This document shows, in pieces, positions 8,307 through 17,526 of a stretch of 58,229 bases of DNA (position 1 is its first letter; every line of letters starts with the position of its first letter). The stretch comes from Cohnella lubricantis (GTDB taxonomy: Bacteria > Bacillota > Bacilli > Paenibacillales > Paenibacillaceae), in NCBI RefSeq assembly GCF_014212015.1, contig NZ_JACJVN010000002.1, forward strand, positions 1-58,229, in the 5' to 3' direction. A program made the position numbers and the translations under genes. The notes below the pieces were generated by a model that was given only the letters and a program-made list of their open reading frames with translations, was not told where the DNA came from and searched no databases.

Positions 8307-10121
8307 TTATTCGTCGATCTTCAGCACGGCCATGAACGCTTCCTGCGGCACCTCGACGCTGCCGACCTGCTTCATCCGCTTCTTGCCTTCCTTCTGCTTC
8401 TCGAGCAGCTTGCGCTTCCGCGAGATGTCGCCGCCGTAGCACTTGGCGAGGACGTTCTTGCGCATCGCCTTGATCGTCTCGCGCGAGATGATCTTCTGGC
8501 CGACGGCCGCTTGGATCGGCACTTCGAACATCTGGCGAGGGATGAGATCCTTGAGCTTCTCGCAGATGATCCGTCCGCGGTGGTAAGCGCGGTCCCGGTG
8601 CACGATGAACGACAGGGCGTCGACCTGTTCGCCGTTGAGCAGAATGTCCATTTTGACCAGATTGGACTGCCGGTAACCGGACAGCTCGTAGTCGAACGAA
8701 GCGTAGCCCTTCGTGCTCGACTTGAGCTGGTCGAAGAAGTCATAGACGATCTCCGCGAGCGGAATCTCGTACTTCAGCGTCACCCGGTTCGTATCGAGGT
8801 ACTGCATGTCGATGAACTCACCGCGCTTGCCCTGGCACAGCTCCATGATCGGGCCGACGTAATCCTTCGGCACGATGATCGACGCCTTGACGTACGGCTC
8901 CTCGACGAAGTCCAGCTTGCCGACGTCCGGGTATTCCGACGGGTTCGAGATATCGATCTGCTCGCCGCTCGTCAGCGTCACCTTGTAAATAACGCTCGGC
9001 GCGGTCGTAATCAGCGGAATGTTGAACTCTCGCTCGATCCGCTCCTGTATGATCTCCATGTGAAGCATGCCGAGGAAGCCGCACCGGAAGCCGAAGCCAA
9101 GCGCTTGCGACGTCTCCGGCTCGAAGCGCAGCGAAGCGTCGTTAAGCTCCAGCTTCTCGAGCGCGTCGCGCAGGTCGTTGTAGTCCGACGATTCGATCGG
9201 GTACAGTCCGCAGAACACCATCGGGTTGATCCGCTTGTAGCCGGGCAGCGCTTCCGCTGTCGGGTTCTTGGCGTTCGTGACCGTATCGCCCACGCGCGTG
9301 TCCTTGACGTTCTTGATCGACGCGGTGACGAAGCCGACGTCGCCCGGTCCGAGCTCGTCGACGATGGTCGCGCGCGGCTTGAACGTGCCGACTTCGACCA
9401 CATCGAACGTCGCGCCCGTCGCCATGAACTTGATCGGCGTGCCGGCGCGGATCGTGCCGTCGATGACGCGGATGTAGCAGACGACGCCTTTGTAAGCATC
9501 ATAGTGCGAGTCGAAAATAAGCGCCTTGAGCGGCGCGTTAATGTCGCCTTGCGGTGCTGGAACCTTCTGAACGACCTGTTCCAGAATCTCCTTAATGCCG
9601 ACCCCGTTCTTCGCCGAAGCGAGCACGGCGTCGCTGGCGTCGAGGCCGATGACGTCCTCGACTTCCTGCTTCACCCGTTCGGGCTCGGCGCTCGGCAGGT
9701 CGATCTTGTTGATGACCGGCAGAATCTCAAGGTTATTATCAAGCGCGAGATAAACGTTCGCCAGCGTCTGCGCCTCGATGCCTTGGGCGGCGTCGACGAT
9801 CAGCAGCGCGCCTTCGCAGGCGGCCAAGCTGCGCGACACTTCGTACGTGAAGTCGACGTGTCCCGGCGTGTCGATCAAGTGCAGCGTATACGTCTCGCCG
9901 TCGTCGGCTTTGTACTGAAGCCGAACGGCCTGCAGCTTGATCGTAATGCCGCGCTCGCGCTCGAGGTCCATCGAGTCGAGAATCTGATCCTGCATCTCGC
10001 GGGACGTCAGCGTCCCCGTATATTCCAGAATGCGGTCGGCCAACGTCGACTTCCCGTGGTCGATATGCGCGATAATACAAAAATTGCGAATATGGCTCTG
10101 CTTGCGTTGATTGTCTGCCAT
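8307..10121 (-). CDS. lepA: Elongation factor 4 (LepA), ribosomal back-translocase GTPase
   Basis: LepA/EF4 is a translation GTPase acting on stalled or mis-translocated ribosomes. The 604-aa product has the expected length and motifs: G1 in [11 protein letters not shown], the switch region [17 protein letters not shown], and NKIDLPSA, followed by EF-G-like domains and the unique LepA C-terminal domain ([22 protein letters not shown]). ATG 10121 has GGTGGAGG upstream. The 95-bp gap to the MutS2-like gene is enough for a separate promoter. Downstream is hemW. Confidence 0.98.
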   Translation of the reverse strand: MADNQRKQSHIRNFCIIAHIDHGKSTLADRILEYTGTLTSREMQDQILDSMDLERERGITIKLQAVRLQYKADDGETYTLHLIDTPGHVDFTYEVSRSLAACEGALLIVDAAQGIEAQTLANVYLALDNNLEILPVINKIDLPSAEPERVKQEVEDVIGLDASDAVLASAKNGVGIKEILEQVVQKVPAPQGDINAPLKALIFDSHYDAYKGVVCYIRVIDGTIRAGTPIKFMATGATFDVVEVGTFKPRATIVDELGPGDVGFVTASIKNVKDTRVGDTVTNAKNPTAEALPGYKRINPMVFCGLYPIESSDYNDLRDALEKLELNDASLRFEPETSQALGFGFRCGFLGMLHMEIIQERIEREFNIPLITTAPSVIYKVTLTSGEQIDISNPSEYPDVGKLDFVEEPYVKASIIVPKDYVGPIMELCQGKRGEFIDMQYLDTNRVTLKYEIPLAEIVYDFFDQLKSSTKGYASFDYELSGYRQSNLVKMDILLNGEQVDALSFIVHRDRAYHRGRIICEKLKDLIPRQMFEVPIQAAVGQKIISRETIKAMRKNVLAKCYGGDISRKRKLLEKQKEGKKRMKQVGSVEVPQEAFMAVLKIDE

Positions 10122-10216
10122 GCGTAACCTCCACCGAATCCACCATCATGCGGCTATCTAATCTATTATAGCAATGGATAGCCGGCGCATCAATCGGCAG
10201 GATTCGCCTAGGCGGT

Positions 10217-12166
10217 TCATCGCTCCGGCGGCTTCTCGATCTTCAGCCCTTCGACGTGCCGCTTGCCCATCAGCTTGCGCTTCTTCCGGTCTTCAACCGA
10301 TTCGAACACGATGTCCATGTCGTAATCGTCCGGATATAGCTGCTTGCTCTCGATGGCGAGCTTCACGCGCTTGCGGTTCATGCGGACCTTCTCCCCGGGA
10401 ATCTGAACGATCAGCTCTCCGCGATCGTCCGGCAGCCGGTAGACGACGCCGCGCGAATGCAGGCTCGGGATCCAGACGACATCGCCGATTGCGAGCGGCT
10501 TAGCGGGTTGGGATGCGTCTGCGTTCGCTTCGGTTGCATCTGCGCCTTCGGCGCCAGATTGGACCCTAACCCCATCGGGGATAACTTGTGCAGCCTCTTC
10601 AATTTCATCTGCAGTTATAGGACTGCTCCCCCGATTAAGCTGCAAGCTCTCGGCGATGGCCTTCGCCCGGTCGACGATCTCCTCAGGGATGCCGAGCCTG
10701 CGGGCGATGACGAACGCGTAGCTGTTGCCGGCTTCCCCCATGTCCAGCCGGTAGAGCGGCCGAAGCGTCTCTTCGTCGAACGCCATCCTCGCGTTGCGGA
10801 AGCCCGGCGTCCGCCGTGCGTACTCCTTGATCTCGTTAAAGTGAGTCGTCGCCAGAACGACGGCGCCTCTGCGATGCAGCTCCTCCAGCACGGCGATCGA
10901 CAGCCCGATGCCTTCGCCCGGATCGGTACCTGTCGCCAGCTCATCGAGCAGGATAAGAGCGCCTCTCCCCGCGATGGAGAGAATGCCGATCACGTTGCGC
11001 AAATGCGAAGAGAACGTACTAAGCGAACGGTCGAGGCTCTGATCGTCGCCGATATCGGCTTCCACAGCGCCGAACACCGACAGCCGGCTGCCTTCCTCCG
11101 CCGGCACCAGCAGCCCCGACTGCGCCATCAGCGTCAGCAAGCCGACGGTCTTAATCGCTACCGTCTTGCCGCCCGTATTGGGCCCGGTAATGAGCAGCGT
11201 CCGGTAATCGCCGCCGATCTCGACATGGAGCGGAACCGCTTGCCCGCTCAGGAACGGATGCCGCGCGCCGCGCAGCTCGATCACGCCGTCCTCGCCGACC
11301 TCCACTTCTCGGCCGTCTATCGCCAGGGCCCACTTCGCCTTAGCGAGCAGCAGATCATAATAGCCGACGGCCTCCAAGTTAACCGACAGCTCGCGCGAAT
11401 AGTTCTCCGCCTCTTCCGTCAGCCGGGCGAGGATCTGCATCTCCTCGCGGCTCTCCTCCGAGCGCAGCTCCGACAGCTCGGACTGCAGCGCAGCCGCTTC
11501 CGCCGGCTCGACGAACACCGTCTGCCCGCTGGCGGATTCGTCCAGCACGGCGCCTGGTATTCGCTTGCGGTTCTCCTTCTTGACCGGTAGCACGAATCGG
11601 CCGCCGCGCTGGCTGACGAGCCGCTCCTGCAGGCAGTCCGCGTGCTTCGCCAGCAGATCGTCCAGCCGTCTCTTCAGCTTCTCTTCCGCTCCGCGAATAA
11701 GCCTGCGCAGCTTGCCTAGCTCCGGGCTTGCGCTGTCCAGAACCATGCCCCGGTCGACACAGCTCTCGATGGAAGACAGCAGCCCGCTAAGGTCGTACAT
11801 CGAGCTCGCGTAAGCGGCCACTGCTGAAGCTTCTCCTCCCTTGCTGCGCATGAACTTGCCGAGCTGGCCGCAACTGCGCGCGAATTGCGCCAACTGCCCC
11901 AATTGCCGTTCGGACATAATATAGCCGGTGCCGAGCAGCGCCATCACTTCCTCCATGCCTTCAAGCGAAGGCAACGGAGGCTGAGCGCCGCGGGCGATCA
12001 GCCGGCGGGTCTCCTCCGTCTCTCGAAGCTTCAAGGCGATCGTCCGGCGGTCGGACAAGGGCTTAAGCCCGCTCACGAGCTTCCTCCCAAGATACGTCTG
12101 AGCGTAAGTCAGCAGCGTGTCGATCACGCGCGGGTATTCGAGTTTGTGCAGAGATGAATCTCTCAT
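10217..12166 (-). CDS. MutS2-like ATPase lacking the Smr nuclease domain
   Basis: The 649-aa protein has the MutS2 core: an N-terminal lever/clamp region (LHKLEYPRVIDTLLTYAQTYLGRKL) and a C-terminal ABC ATPase with Walker A GPNTGGKT and Walker B LILLDELATGTDPGEG. True MutS2 is about 780-790 aa and ends in a KOW segment and a Smr nuclease domain. Here the KOW-like part is present (GDVVWIPSLHSRGVV) but the protein stops about 80 residues later with no Smr domain. There is no room for one: lepA begins 95 bp on. So this is a genuine short form, perhaps involved in ribosome rescue or recombination, without the nuclease. Start ATG 12166 has GGAGGAG before it. Confidence 0.85.
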   Translation of the reverse strand: MRDSSLHKLEYPRVIDTLLTYAQTYLGRKLVSGLKPLSDRRTIALKLRETEETRRLIARGAQPPLPSLEGMEEVMALLGTGYIMSERQLGQLAQFARSCGQLGKFMRSKGGEASAVAAYASSMYDLSGLLSSIESCVDRGMVLDSASPELGKLRRLIRGAEEKLKRRLDDLLAKHADCLQERLVSQRGGRFVLPVKKENRKRIPGAVLDESASGQTVFVEPAEAAALQSELSELRSEESREEMQILARLTEEAENYSRELSVNLEAVGYYDLLLAKAKWALAIDGREVEVGEDGVIELRGARHPFLSGQAVPLHVEIGGDYRTLLITGPNTGGKTVAIKTVGLLTLMAQSGLLVPAEEGSRLSVFGAVEADIGDDQSLDRSLSTFSSHLRNVIGILSIAGRGALILLDELATGTDPGEGIGLSIAVLEELHRRGAVVLATTHFNEIKEYARRTPGFRNARMAFDEETLRPLYRLDMGEAGNSYAFVIARRLGIPEEIVDRAKAIAESLQLNRGSSPITADEIEEAAQVIPDGVRVQSGAEGADATEANADASQPAKPLAIGDVVWIPSLHSRGVVYRLPDDRGELIVQIPGEKVRMNRKRVKLAIESKQLYPDDYDMDIVFESVEDRKKRKLMGKRHVEGLKIEKPPER

Positions 12167-12575
12167 GGGATCTCCTCCATTAAGGGGCTAAATTTGGAAA
12201 TACAAAAAGCCGCGGCAGCGCCAATCGGCGAAGCTCGCGGCCAGTCGGACGCCGTGCGGAAGACGAAACGCGCTATTTCAAGCCCATCGGCTAATGGCCA
12301 AAATATGCGCAAAGAAGCCGTGCCCGAATGAGCACGGCTAAAGTCTCCGAACAACGCCTAGAGGCGCAGCGGTCTTTACCGGTTTTTCACTGGCAATCAG
12401 TCGCCGAACGGAGATGGACTTAAACAAACCGTCAGAACCGGTTTATCAGCGTCCTATCCAATCCGGCCTATCCAATTGATCAGTTCAGAACCAAGACCAA
12501 CATACAAATTTTCCCCTTAAAATGTAATTGCCACCTATTCTAAGCTAATCGATAACGCAAGTCAATGGCCGGCCG
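12167..12575 (-). other. Structured leader or gene-free stretch upstream of the mutS2-like gene
   Basis: About 400 bp without a credible gene. On the minus strand it contains hairpins at 12316-12339 (AGCCGTGC/GCACGGCT) and a terminator-like stem at 12204-12241 just before the ribosome site of the mutS2-like gene. ACCGGTTT-related motifs recur near 12379 and 12437. It does not match a riboswitch I can name. A terminator so close to the start codon suggests attenuation, or an independent small RNA that ends there. Confidence 0.4.
12204..12241 (-). terminator. Intrinsic terminator 38 bp upstream of the mutS2-like start
   Basis: GCCGCG and CGCGGC form the outer stem, with a further CGCCGAT/TTGGCG pairing inside; on the minus strand it runs into CTTTTTGT. 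It could end an upstream RNA or act as an attenuator for the gene beginning at 12166. Confidence 0.65.
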
Positions 12576-12980
12576 TCACTGCGTCGTCTTGTCGAACAGA
12601 TGGACAACGAATTGAATGCCGCCTCTCGAGACAGACTGCAGCGCCTCCGCCGCGGTATTCGCCAGCCGGTCGATCGCGGGCGTGTGGTCGAGTCTAGGCA
12701 TCGGCACTTCATCCGCATCCATCGAGATGCCCTCCGGCTCGTCGGCGTATCGTCCGCCCGCGTACTCATCGTCTTCCGAGCCCGCACTCGCGTTCACATT
12801 CATATCTTCAGCCCCATCCGTATCCTCGCCCAAATGGATGGGGTCATGAACGCCTGCGATGGACGGATCCATCGGCCCGTATACCGACGAGATGCCGCTC
12901 GACGACAGTTCCATGCCGAACAGGACGGCAAAGACGATCGCTCCGCATACGATCAACAGCTTCATTAGATCCCGGCTCAT
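12576..12980 (-). CDS. yqxA: YqxA family protein (DUF3679)
   Basis: The 134-aa protein has one N-terminal membrane segment (MKLLIVCGAIVFAVLFGMEL), then an acidic low-complexity stretch and a C-terminal amphipathic region ending HLFDKTTQ. Length, topology and position directly after spoIIP match YqxA of B. subtilis, whose role is unknown. The spoIIP stop and this ATG overlap as ATGA (12977-12980), so the two are translationally coupled and presumably co-expressed in sporulation. No catalytic motif is visible. Confidence 0.85.
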   Translation of the reverse strand: MSRDLMKLLIVCGAIVFAVLFGMELSSSGISSVYGPMDPSIAGVHDPIHLGEDTDGAEDMNVNASAGSEDDEYAGGRYADEPEGISMDADEVPMPRLDHTPAIDRLANTAAEALQSVSRGGIQFVVHLFDKTTQ

Positions 12981-14254
12981 GATTCATTCGCCTCCTTCGC
13001 TTCGTCCGCCGCTTGGGCGTCCACCTTCTCCGCATCCTGCTGATTCCAATACAGCTCGGCAATCACTTGGGCCAACACATCTGCCGTTCGATAGCATTCC
13101 GCCAGCGTATTATCGACGCCGCCGATCTCGATCAAGACGCTGTCCGGCGACACCGATTGGTTGTACTCGCCGTTCCCTTCCGCTGTCGTCTTGCTCCAGA
13201 TGCCGTTGGATAATCCGGGGTAATCCTCCTCCAGCGCTTGATGAATCGAATTGGCGAACGCTTCGTTCTTCTCCCAGTCGGGATTCTTCTGGCCAATGAT
13301 GAAGTACACCTTGGCATAATCGGCGCCGTTGATCGTCGCGGTCGTCTGCTTCCGGTGCAGCGAATCGCGATGGATATCGAAGAAGAACGTGAGATCCTTG
13401 TTGTCGGCTATCGCTTCCTTGACGGTCTGCATGGAATATTTGTAGGAATTGTTCCAGTTGTAGTTCTTCACCGTCGTCATATAATCCGTGTTCGAATGGA
13501 CAGCCCCAACGCCGAGACGCTCCAGTTGATCGGCGAGCCGCCGGCCGACGAGCGTGACATTAACTTGGCTCGATTCCGGAAGCTTGGTCCCTTCCTTCAA
13601 CTCCGGGAACCAAGACTCCCGATTGTGAGAATGATAGATGAACACGACGTTCCTCTCGGGCGTCGACGGCAATGGAGATTCTTGCGGCGGCGATGACGGA
13701 GAGGCCGAAGATTCCGGCTGCCCTGAAGGCGAAGCGTCCGGAGCGCTCATGTCCGATCCGCCGCTGCCGCCCGAAGTATTCACAGGGTTCCGCGGGATCC
13801 CGTCGTTCGAGCCGTCCGGCTCGCGGTCCACCGGTGCGTTCGTCCCGCCTCCCGAACCGGGACGGAGCAAGACGGCGCTGTCGCGGCCGATGCCCGGCAT
13901 GCCCAGCTCCAGCAGGCTCTTCGGATCGTCCGGGTTCATATCCGTGAGGAAGCGAACGAGGAACGCCGCCATTCGCCCGGCAGAGAAAGGGGAATCTACT
14001 ACTTGCTTATCCATATGAGGCAATTCCATACCTAACAGAGAGGAGAAAAAAGCGGAAGATACCGAAGCGGCGAAGCCCTTCATCGATTGAACCGGCGAGG
14101 CGGACAGCTTCGTCTGCAGCGCGCCTCCGGCGCCGAGTGCGAGCAAGAGCGCCATCGTGCAGAGGCTTAGCGTCAAGAAGGCCTGACCGGTAACGAGGTA
14201 GCGTCTTAAGCCGGAGCCTCTCCTCCGGCCATGTGGGGCGATGAATCGCAGCAT
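12977..14254 (-). CDS. spoIIP: Stage II sporulation protein P, engulfment peptidoglycan hydrolase
   Basis: SpoIIP is the amidase/endopeptidase of the SpoIID-SpoIIM-SpoIIP engulfment machine. The 425-aa product has an N-terminal transmembrane segment (LSLCTMALLLALGAGGALQ), a Ser/Pro/Gly-rich linker at about 120-205, and the SpoIIP catalytic domain beginning VVFIYHSHNRESWFPEL, with later FFDIHRDSL and VLIEIGGVDNT metal-site motifs. ATG 14254 is chosen over an upstream in-frame ATG because GGGAGG lies 7 nt before it and actually overlaps the other candidate. A SigE-type -10 element (CATATACT) is found about 70 bp upstream. Confidence 0.95.
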   Translation of the reverse strand: MLRFIAPHGRRRGSGLRRYLVTGQAFLTLSLCTMALLLALGAGGALQTKLSASPVQSMKGFAASVSSAFFSSLLGMELPHMDKQVVDSPFSAGRMAAFLVRFLTDMNPDDPKSLLELGMPGIGRDSAVLLRPGSGGGTNAPVDREPDGSNDGIPRNPVNTSGGSGGSDMSAPDASPSGQPESSASPSSPPQESPLPSTPERNVVFIYHSHNRESWFPELKEGTKLPESSQVNVTLVGRRLADQLERLGVGAVHSNTDYMTTVKNYNWNNSYKYSMQTVKEAIADNKDLTFFFDIHRDSLHRKQTTATINGADYAKVYFIIGQKNPDWEKNEAFANSIHQALEEDYPGLSNGIWSKTTAEGNGEYNQSVSPDSVLIEIGGVDNTLAECYRTADVLAQVIAELYWNQQDAEKVDAQAADEAKEANES

Positions 14255-14324
14255 AGTCGTTCCTCCCATGATCGTTGGTGCCTAAGGCCAAAGCCAACTC
14301 TCTCGAAAGTAGCATTTTGTAGAG

Positions 14325-14332
14325 AGTATATG
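14325..14332 (-). promoter_or_regulatory. Probable SigE -10 element of spoIIP
   Basis: CATATACT on the minus strand fits the SigE -10 pattern CATAYAHT exactly and lies 71 bp upstream of the spoIIP start. The -35 side (around TCTATCATT) is only a fair match. Known mother-cell expression of spoIIP supports the assignment. The surrounding 14255-14581 stretch otherwise holds only gpr terminators. Confidence 0.5.
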
Positions 14333-14388
14333 AGAGGAACGGAAATGATAGAACGGGAGCTTGAATTAGAGGTTCATAGAGTTGGAAA

Positions 14389-14414
14389 AACAGGCGCACG
14401 ATCGTGCGCCTGTT
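14389..14414 (-). terminator. Perfect 26-bp palindrome, likely terminator downstream of gpr
   Basis: The palindrome has half-sites AACAGGCGCACGA/TCGTGCGCCTGTT. On the minus strand it is followed by TTTCC, giving a hairpin that ends in T residues. It is the second hairpin after gpr. Confidence 0.7.
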
Positions 14415-14541
14415 ACGGCCTCCATTCCGGTATGACCCAGCTTCGGATACTCCATGCCCGCTCTTCTCCTTCGCGCATCGGCGCATTCATTCAGTTATTT
14501 CTTCATGAATGGCCAATACCTCCCGGCAGGCGGCAATAACA

Positions 14542-14580
14542 CGAACTCCCTCCGCGTGAACGCTGGGAGGGAGATGTTCG
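14542..14580 (-). terminator. gpr proximal hairpin/terminator
   Basis: An outer CGAAC/GTTCG pair and an inner CTCCCTCC/GGAGGGAG stem start right after the gpr stop codon. The following T-tract on the minus strand is weak (GTGTTATTG). Confidence 0.6.
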
Positions 14581-14581
14581 G

Positions 14582-15589
14582 TCAGTGCGTATAGGCGGCC
14601 ACGTTGTCCGTATCCACCGCCTCATGAAGCGCTGCGTTAAGCCCGCTGGCGACGACGTTCGCGATATCCTCGATGAACTTGTCGATCTCCTTCGGCGTGA
14701 CCAGCAGATTGTGCCCGAGCGGCTCCAGTACTTCCTTCACGAGGCCAAGGCGCTCGTTCTCCGCCATCGAACCGAAGACGCCGAACAGCGGATCAGTGTT
14801 CGCCGTATGCTTCTTCATATGGTCGAACATCATATCCATCGTGTTGTTCACGATTGTTGAAGCGTAGAGCACCGTCGGAACGCCGATCGCGATGCAGGGA
14901 ACGCCGAGAATGTCCTGCGTAAGACCTTTGCGCTTGTTGCCGATGCCCGAGCCGGGGTGGATGCCCGTATCCGCAATCTGGATCGTCGTATTCACCCGCT
15001 CCAGCGAACGGGCCGCCAGCGCGTCCACGGCGATCACCAGGTCCGGCTTCGCCTGCGACACGATGCCCTGGACGATATCGCTCGACTCGATGCCCGTCGT
15101 TCCGAGCACGCCCGGCGCGACGGCGGAGACAGGCCGATAGCCGGGACTAACCTGATCAGGCATCAATTCGAAATATTGCCTCGTCACCATCATGTTCTCG
15201 ACCACGATCGGCCCGAGAGCGTCCGGCGTCACGTTCCAGTTGCCGAGGCCGACGACGAGAATGCTGGCGGACGGGCCAACGCCAAGACGCTTAAGGAACG
15301 CTTCGAATTCCCTTGCGAACGTTGTCGCCACCCGATCCTGCAGGTCCGTGTCGCCTCGGCGCAGCTCCGGCACATCCAGCGTCACGTAATGCCCCTGCAT
15401 TTTGCCGATCGCTTGCGCTCCTTCCGGCGACTGTATGTGCATCCGGGTCACGGTAATGCCGCCTTCCTTGTCCATCTCCTGCCATACCCCGGGAATTGGA
15501 CTGTCCGCCGGGCCTGCCATTTCTCTGGCTTCTAAGGCCAGGTCGGTGCGAGTGCCGTAAACGCTTAAATCGAGCTCTTGCTCCGTCAC
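14582..15589 (-). CDS. gpr: Germination protease GPR (spore protease)
   Basis: GPR degrades small acid-soluble spore proteins at germination and is made as a zymogen in the forespore. The 335-aa product starts at GTG 15589 ([20 protein letters not shown]), with AAGGGGAG about 9 nt upstream; a longer frame reaches farther up but its Arg/Gly-rich head lacks family character. The propeptide-like N-terminus precedes the mature region; [17 protein letters not shown] and [14 protein letters not shown] are typical family segments. It is divergent from rpsT, and a SigF/SigG-like promoter overlaps the rpsT promoter. Confidence 0.95.
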   Translation of the reverse strand: MTEQELDLSVYGTRTDLALEAREMAGPADSPIPGVWQEMDKEGGITVTRMHIQSPEGAQAIGKMQGHYVTLDVPELRRGDTDLQDRVATTFAREFEAFLKRLGVGPSASILVVGLGNWNVTPDALGPIVVENMMVTRQYFELMPDQVSPGYRPVSAVAPGVLGTTGIESSDIVQGIVSQAKPDLVIAVDALAARSLERVNTTIQIADTGIHPGSGIGNKRKGLTQDILGVPCIAIGVPTVLYASTIVNNTMDMMFDHMKKHTANTDPLFGVFGSMAENERLGLVKEVLEPLGHNLLVTPKEIDKFIEDIANVVASGLNAALHEAVDTDNVAAYTH

Positions 15590-15676
15590 TATTGCTGCTC
15601 CCCTTTCACACGAACGGGATGGCGCGAGCCTGCCTCCGCCGGCAGATTGCCTCCCGGCTGGCGAAGCTGAAATGGC

Positions 15677-15705
15677 TTGCGTTTTGCCCCCCTCCATGAT
15701 AGAAT
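15677..15705 (+). promoter_or_regulatory. SigA-type promoter of rpsT
   Basis: TTGCGT (15677-15682), a 17-bp spacer and TAGAAT (15700-15705) lie 50 bp before the rpsT start codon. The -10 hexamer overlaps the opposed gpr -10 element. Confidence 0.65.
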
Positions 15706-15729
15706 GTTACAAGTTATCTAGAGAAATTC
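15700..15729 (-). promoter_or_regulatory. Probable SigG/SigF promoter of gpr
   Basis: On the minus strand GAATT (15725-15729), an 18-bp spacer and CATTCTA (15700-15706) fit the forespore pattern GHATR-N18-CATWHTA except for the last -35 base. The predicted leader is about 100 nt. Forespore control of gpr is established in B. subtilis. Confidence 0.6.
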
Positions 15730-15755
15730 TTGTTGCTTTGCAGGAGGTGAAATCA

Positions 15756-16028
15756 ATGCCGAACATTAAATCCGCCATTAAGCGCGTGAAGACAAACGAC
15801 GCTCGCCGTCTGCGCAACGCTTCCCAGAAGTCCGCTCTTCGCACGGCTGTCAAGCAAGCCGATCAAGCCGTTATCGGTACGGACGTGAACGCTGCTAAAG
15901 AAGCGCTGCAGCTGGCTCAGAAGAAATTGGATAAAGCGGTAACCAAAGGCCTCATTCACAAAAACGCGGCTTCCCGCAAGAAGTCCCGTCTGGCTAAGAA
16001 GCTGAACGCTTTGTCCGCTCAAGCGTAA
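15756..16028 (+). CDS. rpsT: 30S ribosomal protein S20
   Basis: The 90-aa, very basic protein has the S20 pattern [20 protein letters not shown]...[17 protein letters not shown]. It binds 16S rRNA early in 30S assembly. AGGAGGTGA lies 7 nt before ATG 15756. It is one of few plus-strand genes in the left part of the window, as in B. subtilis where rpsT is divergent from gpr. A clean terminator follows at 16055. Confidence 0.98.
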   Translation: MPNIKSAIKRVKTNDARRLRNASQKSALRTAVKQADQAVIGTDVNAAKEALQLAQKKLDKAVTKGLIHKNAASRKKSRLAKKLNALSAQA

Positions 16029-16054
16029 GCTTGGAGCGACAACGATATAAAATT

Positions 16055-16090
16055 TAGAAGCCCGCCTAATTGGCGAGGCTTCTTTGTTTT
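16055..16090 (+). terminator. rpsT terminator
   Basis: AGAAGCC/GGCTTCT outer stem with an inner CGCC/GGCG pair, followed by TTTGTTTTG, 27 bp after the rpsT stop. The next 136 bp up to holA hold nothing recognisable. Confidence 0.9.
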
Positions 16091-16226
16091 GTTGCAGACA
16101 GCTTCTGCCACTAATTTGGCCTTGATCGGGAGCTGGGCAAGACTTTTAAGTCAGAGACAAGATCGGATGATCGAAGCTTGATACGTGTCCAACCACCTAA
16201 TCGGCGGCGAGGTGTCCCGAACAGCT

Positions 16227-17258
16227 TCAGGCGCCGCCCTCCGAGCCGGTTCGCAACAGGAACAGCTCCAGGCCGAGCGTCTTCTCCACTCGTCCCGTCT
16301 TCATCTCGTAATCCAGCTCCGCCAGCCGGGCCAGCACCGCTGCCAGCCGCTCAAAGCTGAAGCGCTTCGCCTGCTCTGCCGTAATCTTGGCCGCATACGG
16401 ATGCAAGCCGAGCTGGCTTGCCATCTGCTGCGGCGTATACCCCTGCTTGTCCAGTTCCTTCACGAACAGCATGTTGCGGAACTGGCGCACCAGCAGCGCC
16501 GTCAGCTTAATCGGCTCCTCGCGCTGCTTCAGCAGATCGTAGTACAGCGCGAGGGCGTTCTCGGTACGCAGCGCTGCGATCTCTTCCGTCAGCTTAAATA
16601 CGCTTTGCTCGGTGCTGGCAGGCACGAGCGACGCCACGGCCTCTGCTGTCACGGTTCCTTCCGTTCCCGCATGCAAGCACAGCTTGTCGATCTCCGCCGC
16701 CAGCGTGCTCATCTCGCTGCCGACCCGCTTCAGCAGCTCCTCCGCGGCGCCAGGCTCGATCCGCCGGCCCTGCTTCTCGGCTCTGCGCGCGAGCCATTGA
16801 ATAATCTCCTCCGCCGGCATCGGCGAGAAAGCAATAACGGCATCCTTGTCCTTCGCATACTTCACCAGCTTCTTCCGCTCGTCCAGCTTCTCATGCTGAA
16901 CGAGGAATACGAGCACGCTGCTGTCCAGCGGCTCGCTCATATAGTTCATGAGCCGCTCGGGGCGGTGCTCCAGCTTCGACGAGTCGCGCCCGGCGGCGAA
17001 CAGAACGCTGTCGCGCACGAGAATAAGCTTGCTGGGGACGAGGAACGGCATCGTCTCCGCCTCATCGACGATCTCGTCAATTGTCTGTTCATTCGTAGCG
17101 AAGCGAACGATCGCCATCTCCCGATGCTCCGGTTCCACTAATGCCGTTGCCAGACGTTCAATAAATTCATTCATGAAGAAAGCTTCCGTACCATAACAAA
17201 TATAGAAAGGCTTAACCTTGCCGTCCTGTACGTCCCGCAGCGCTTTGCGATATTCCAT
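16227..17258 (-). CDS. holA: DNA polymerase III subunit delta
   Basis: HolA is the clamp-loader delta subunit that opens the beta sliding clamp. The 343-aa protein has the family N-terminus (MEYRKALRDVQDGKVKPFYICYGTEAFFMNEFIERL), a degenerate AAA+ fold without Walker A, and the C-terminal collar helices ending ELDYEMKTGRVEKTLGLELFLL. ATG 17258 follows GGAGGGAACGGGGG; a TTG one codon earlier is possible. Its place opposite rpsT and near comEC matches B. subtilis. Confidence 0.95.
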   Translation of the reverse strand: MEYRKALRDVQDGKVKPFYICYGTEAFFMNEFIERLATALVEPEHREMAIVRFATNEQTIDEIVDEAETMPFLVPSKLILVRDSVLFAAGRDSSKLEHRPERLMNYMSEPLDSSVLVFLVQHEKLDERKKLVKYAKDKDAVIAFSPMPAEEIIQWLARRAEKQGRRIEPGAAEELLKRVGSEMSTLAAEIDKLCLHAGTEGTVTAEAVASLVPASTEQSVFKLTEEIAALRTENALALYYDLLKQREEPIKLTALLVRQFRNMLFVKELDKQGYTPQQMASQLGLHPYAAKITAEQAKRFSFERLAAVLARLAELDYEMKTGRVEKTLGLELFLLRTGSEGGA

Positions 17259-17326
17259 CAAGAGCCCCCGTTCCCTCCGGGTTGTCCGAAGTTCAATACT
17301 CTCAGTCTAGCAAAAAAAGCCGAACG

Positions 17327-17371
17327 CGACAAAGGGATCACGACCCCCTATCGGTCGTGATCCCTTTGTCG
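17327..17371 (-). terminator. Terminator of the sigma/anti-sigma operon
   Basis: A 19-bp perfect stem beginning CGACAAAGGGATCACGACC with a 7-nt loop. On the minus strand CTTTTTTTGC follows after about 10 nt. It stands between the anti-sigma gene and holA; the 17372-17526 sequence beside it shows no gene. Confidence 0.85.
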
Positions 17372-17526
17372 TTTGGACATCTATGTCAACGTCCGCCGGC
17401 CCGGCCCATGGCACCGTGCGCGAACGAGCGCGACCTTCGTCCATTGTTCCCGCGCCGGGACGAAGCGATTCGTATCCCTACACTATACGCTAGTGTCCGC
17501 TGAAACGTGCCAATGTCTTGCCAGCA

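Noticed and set aside
12163..12354. 63-aa minus-strand frame upstream of the mutS2-like gene
   Set aside because: It contains the terminator hairpin and overlaps the next start codon; no ribosome site.
14007..14486. 159-aa frame overlapping the spoIIP start and upstream region
   Set aside because: It runs through the SigE-like promoter and a perfect palindrome terminator and is a shadow of spoIIP in part.
15590..15697. Longer gpr start at 15697
   Set aside because: The head overlaps the rpsT/gpr promoter region and lacks family character; GTG 15589 has a good site.
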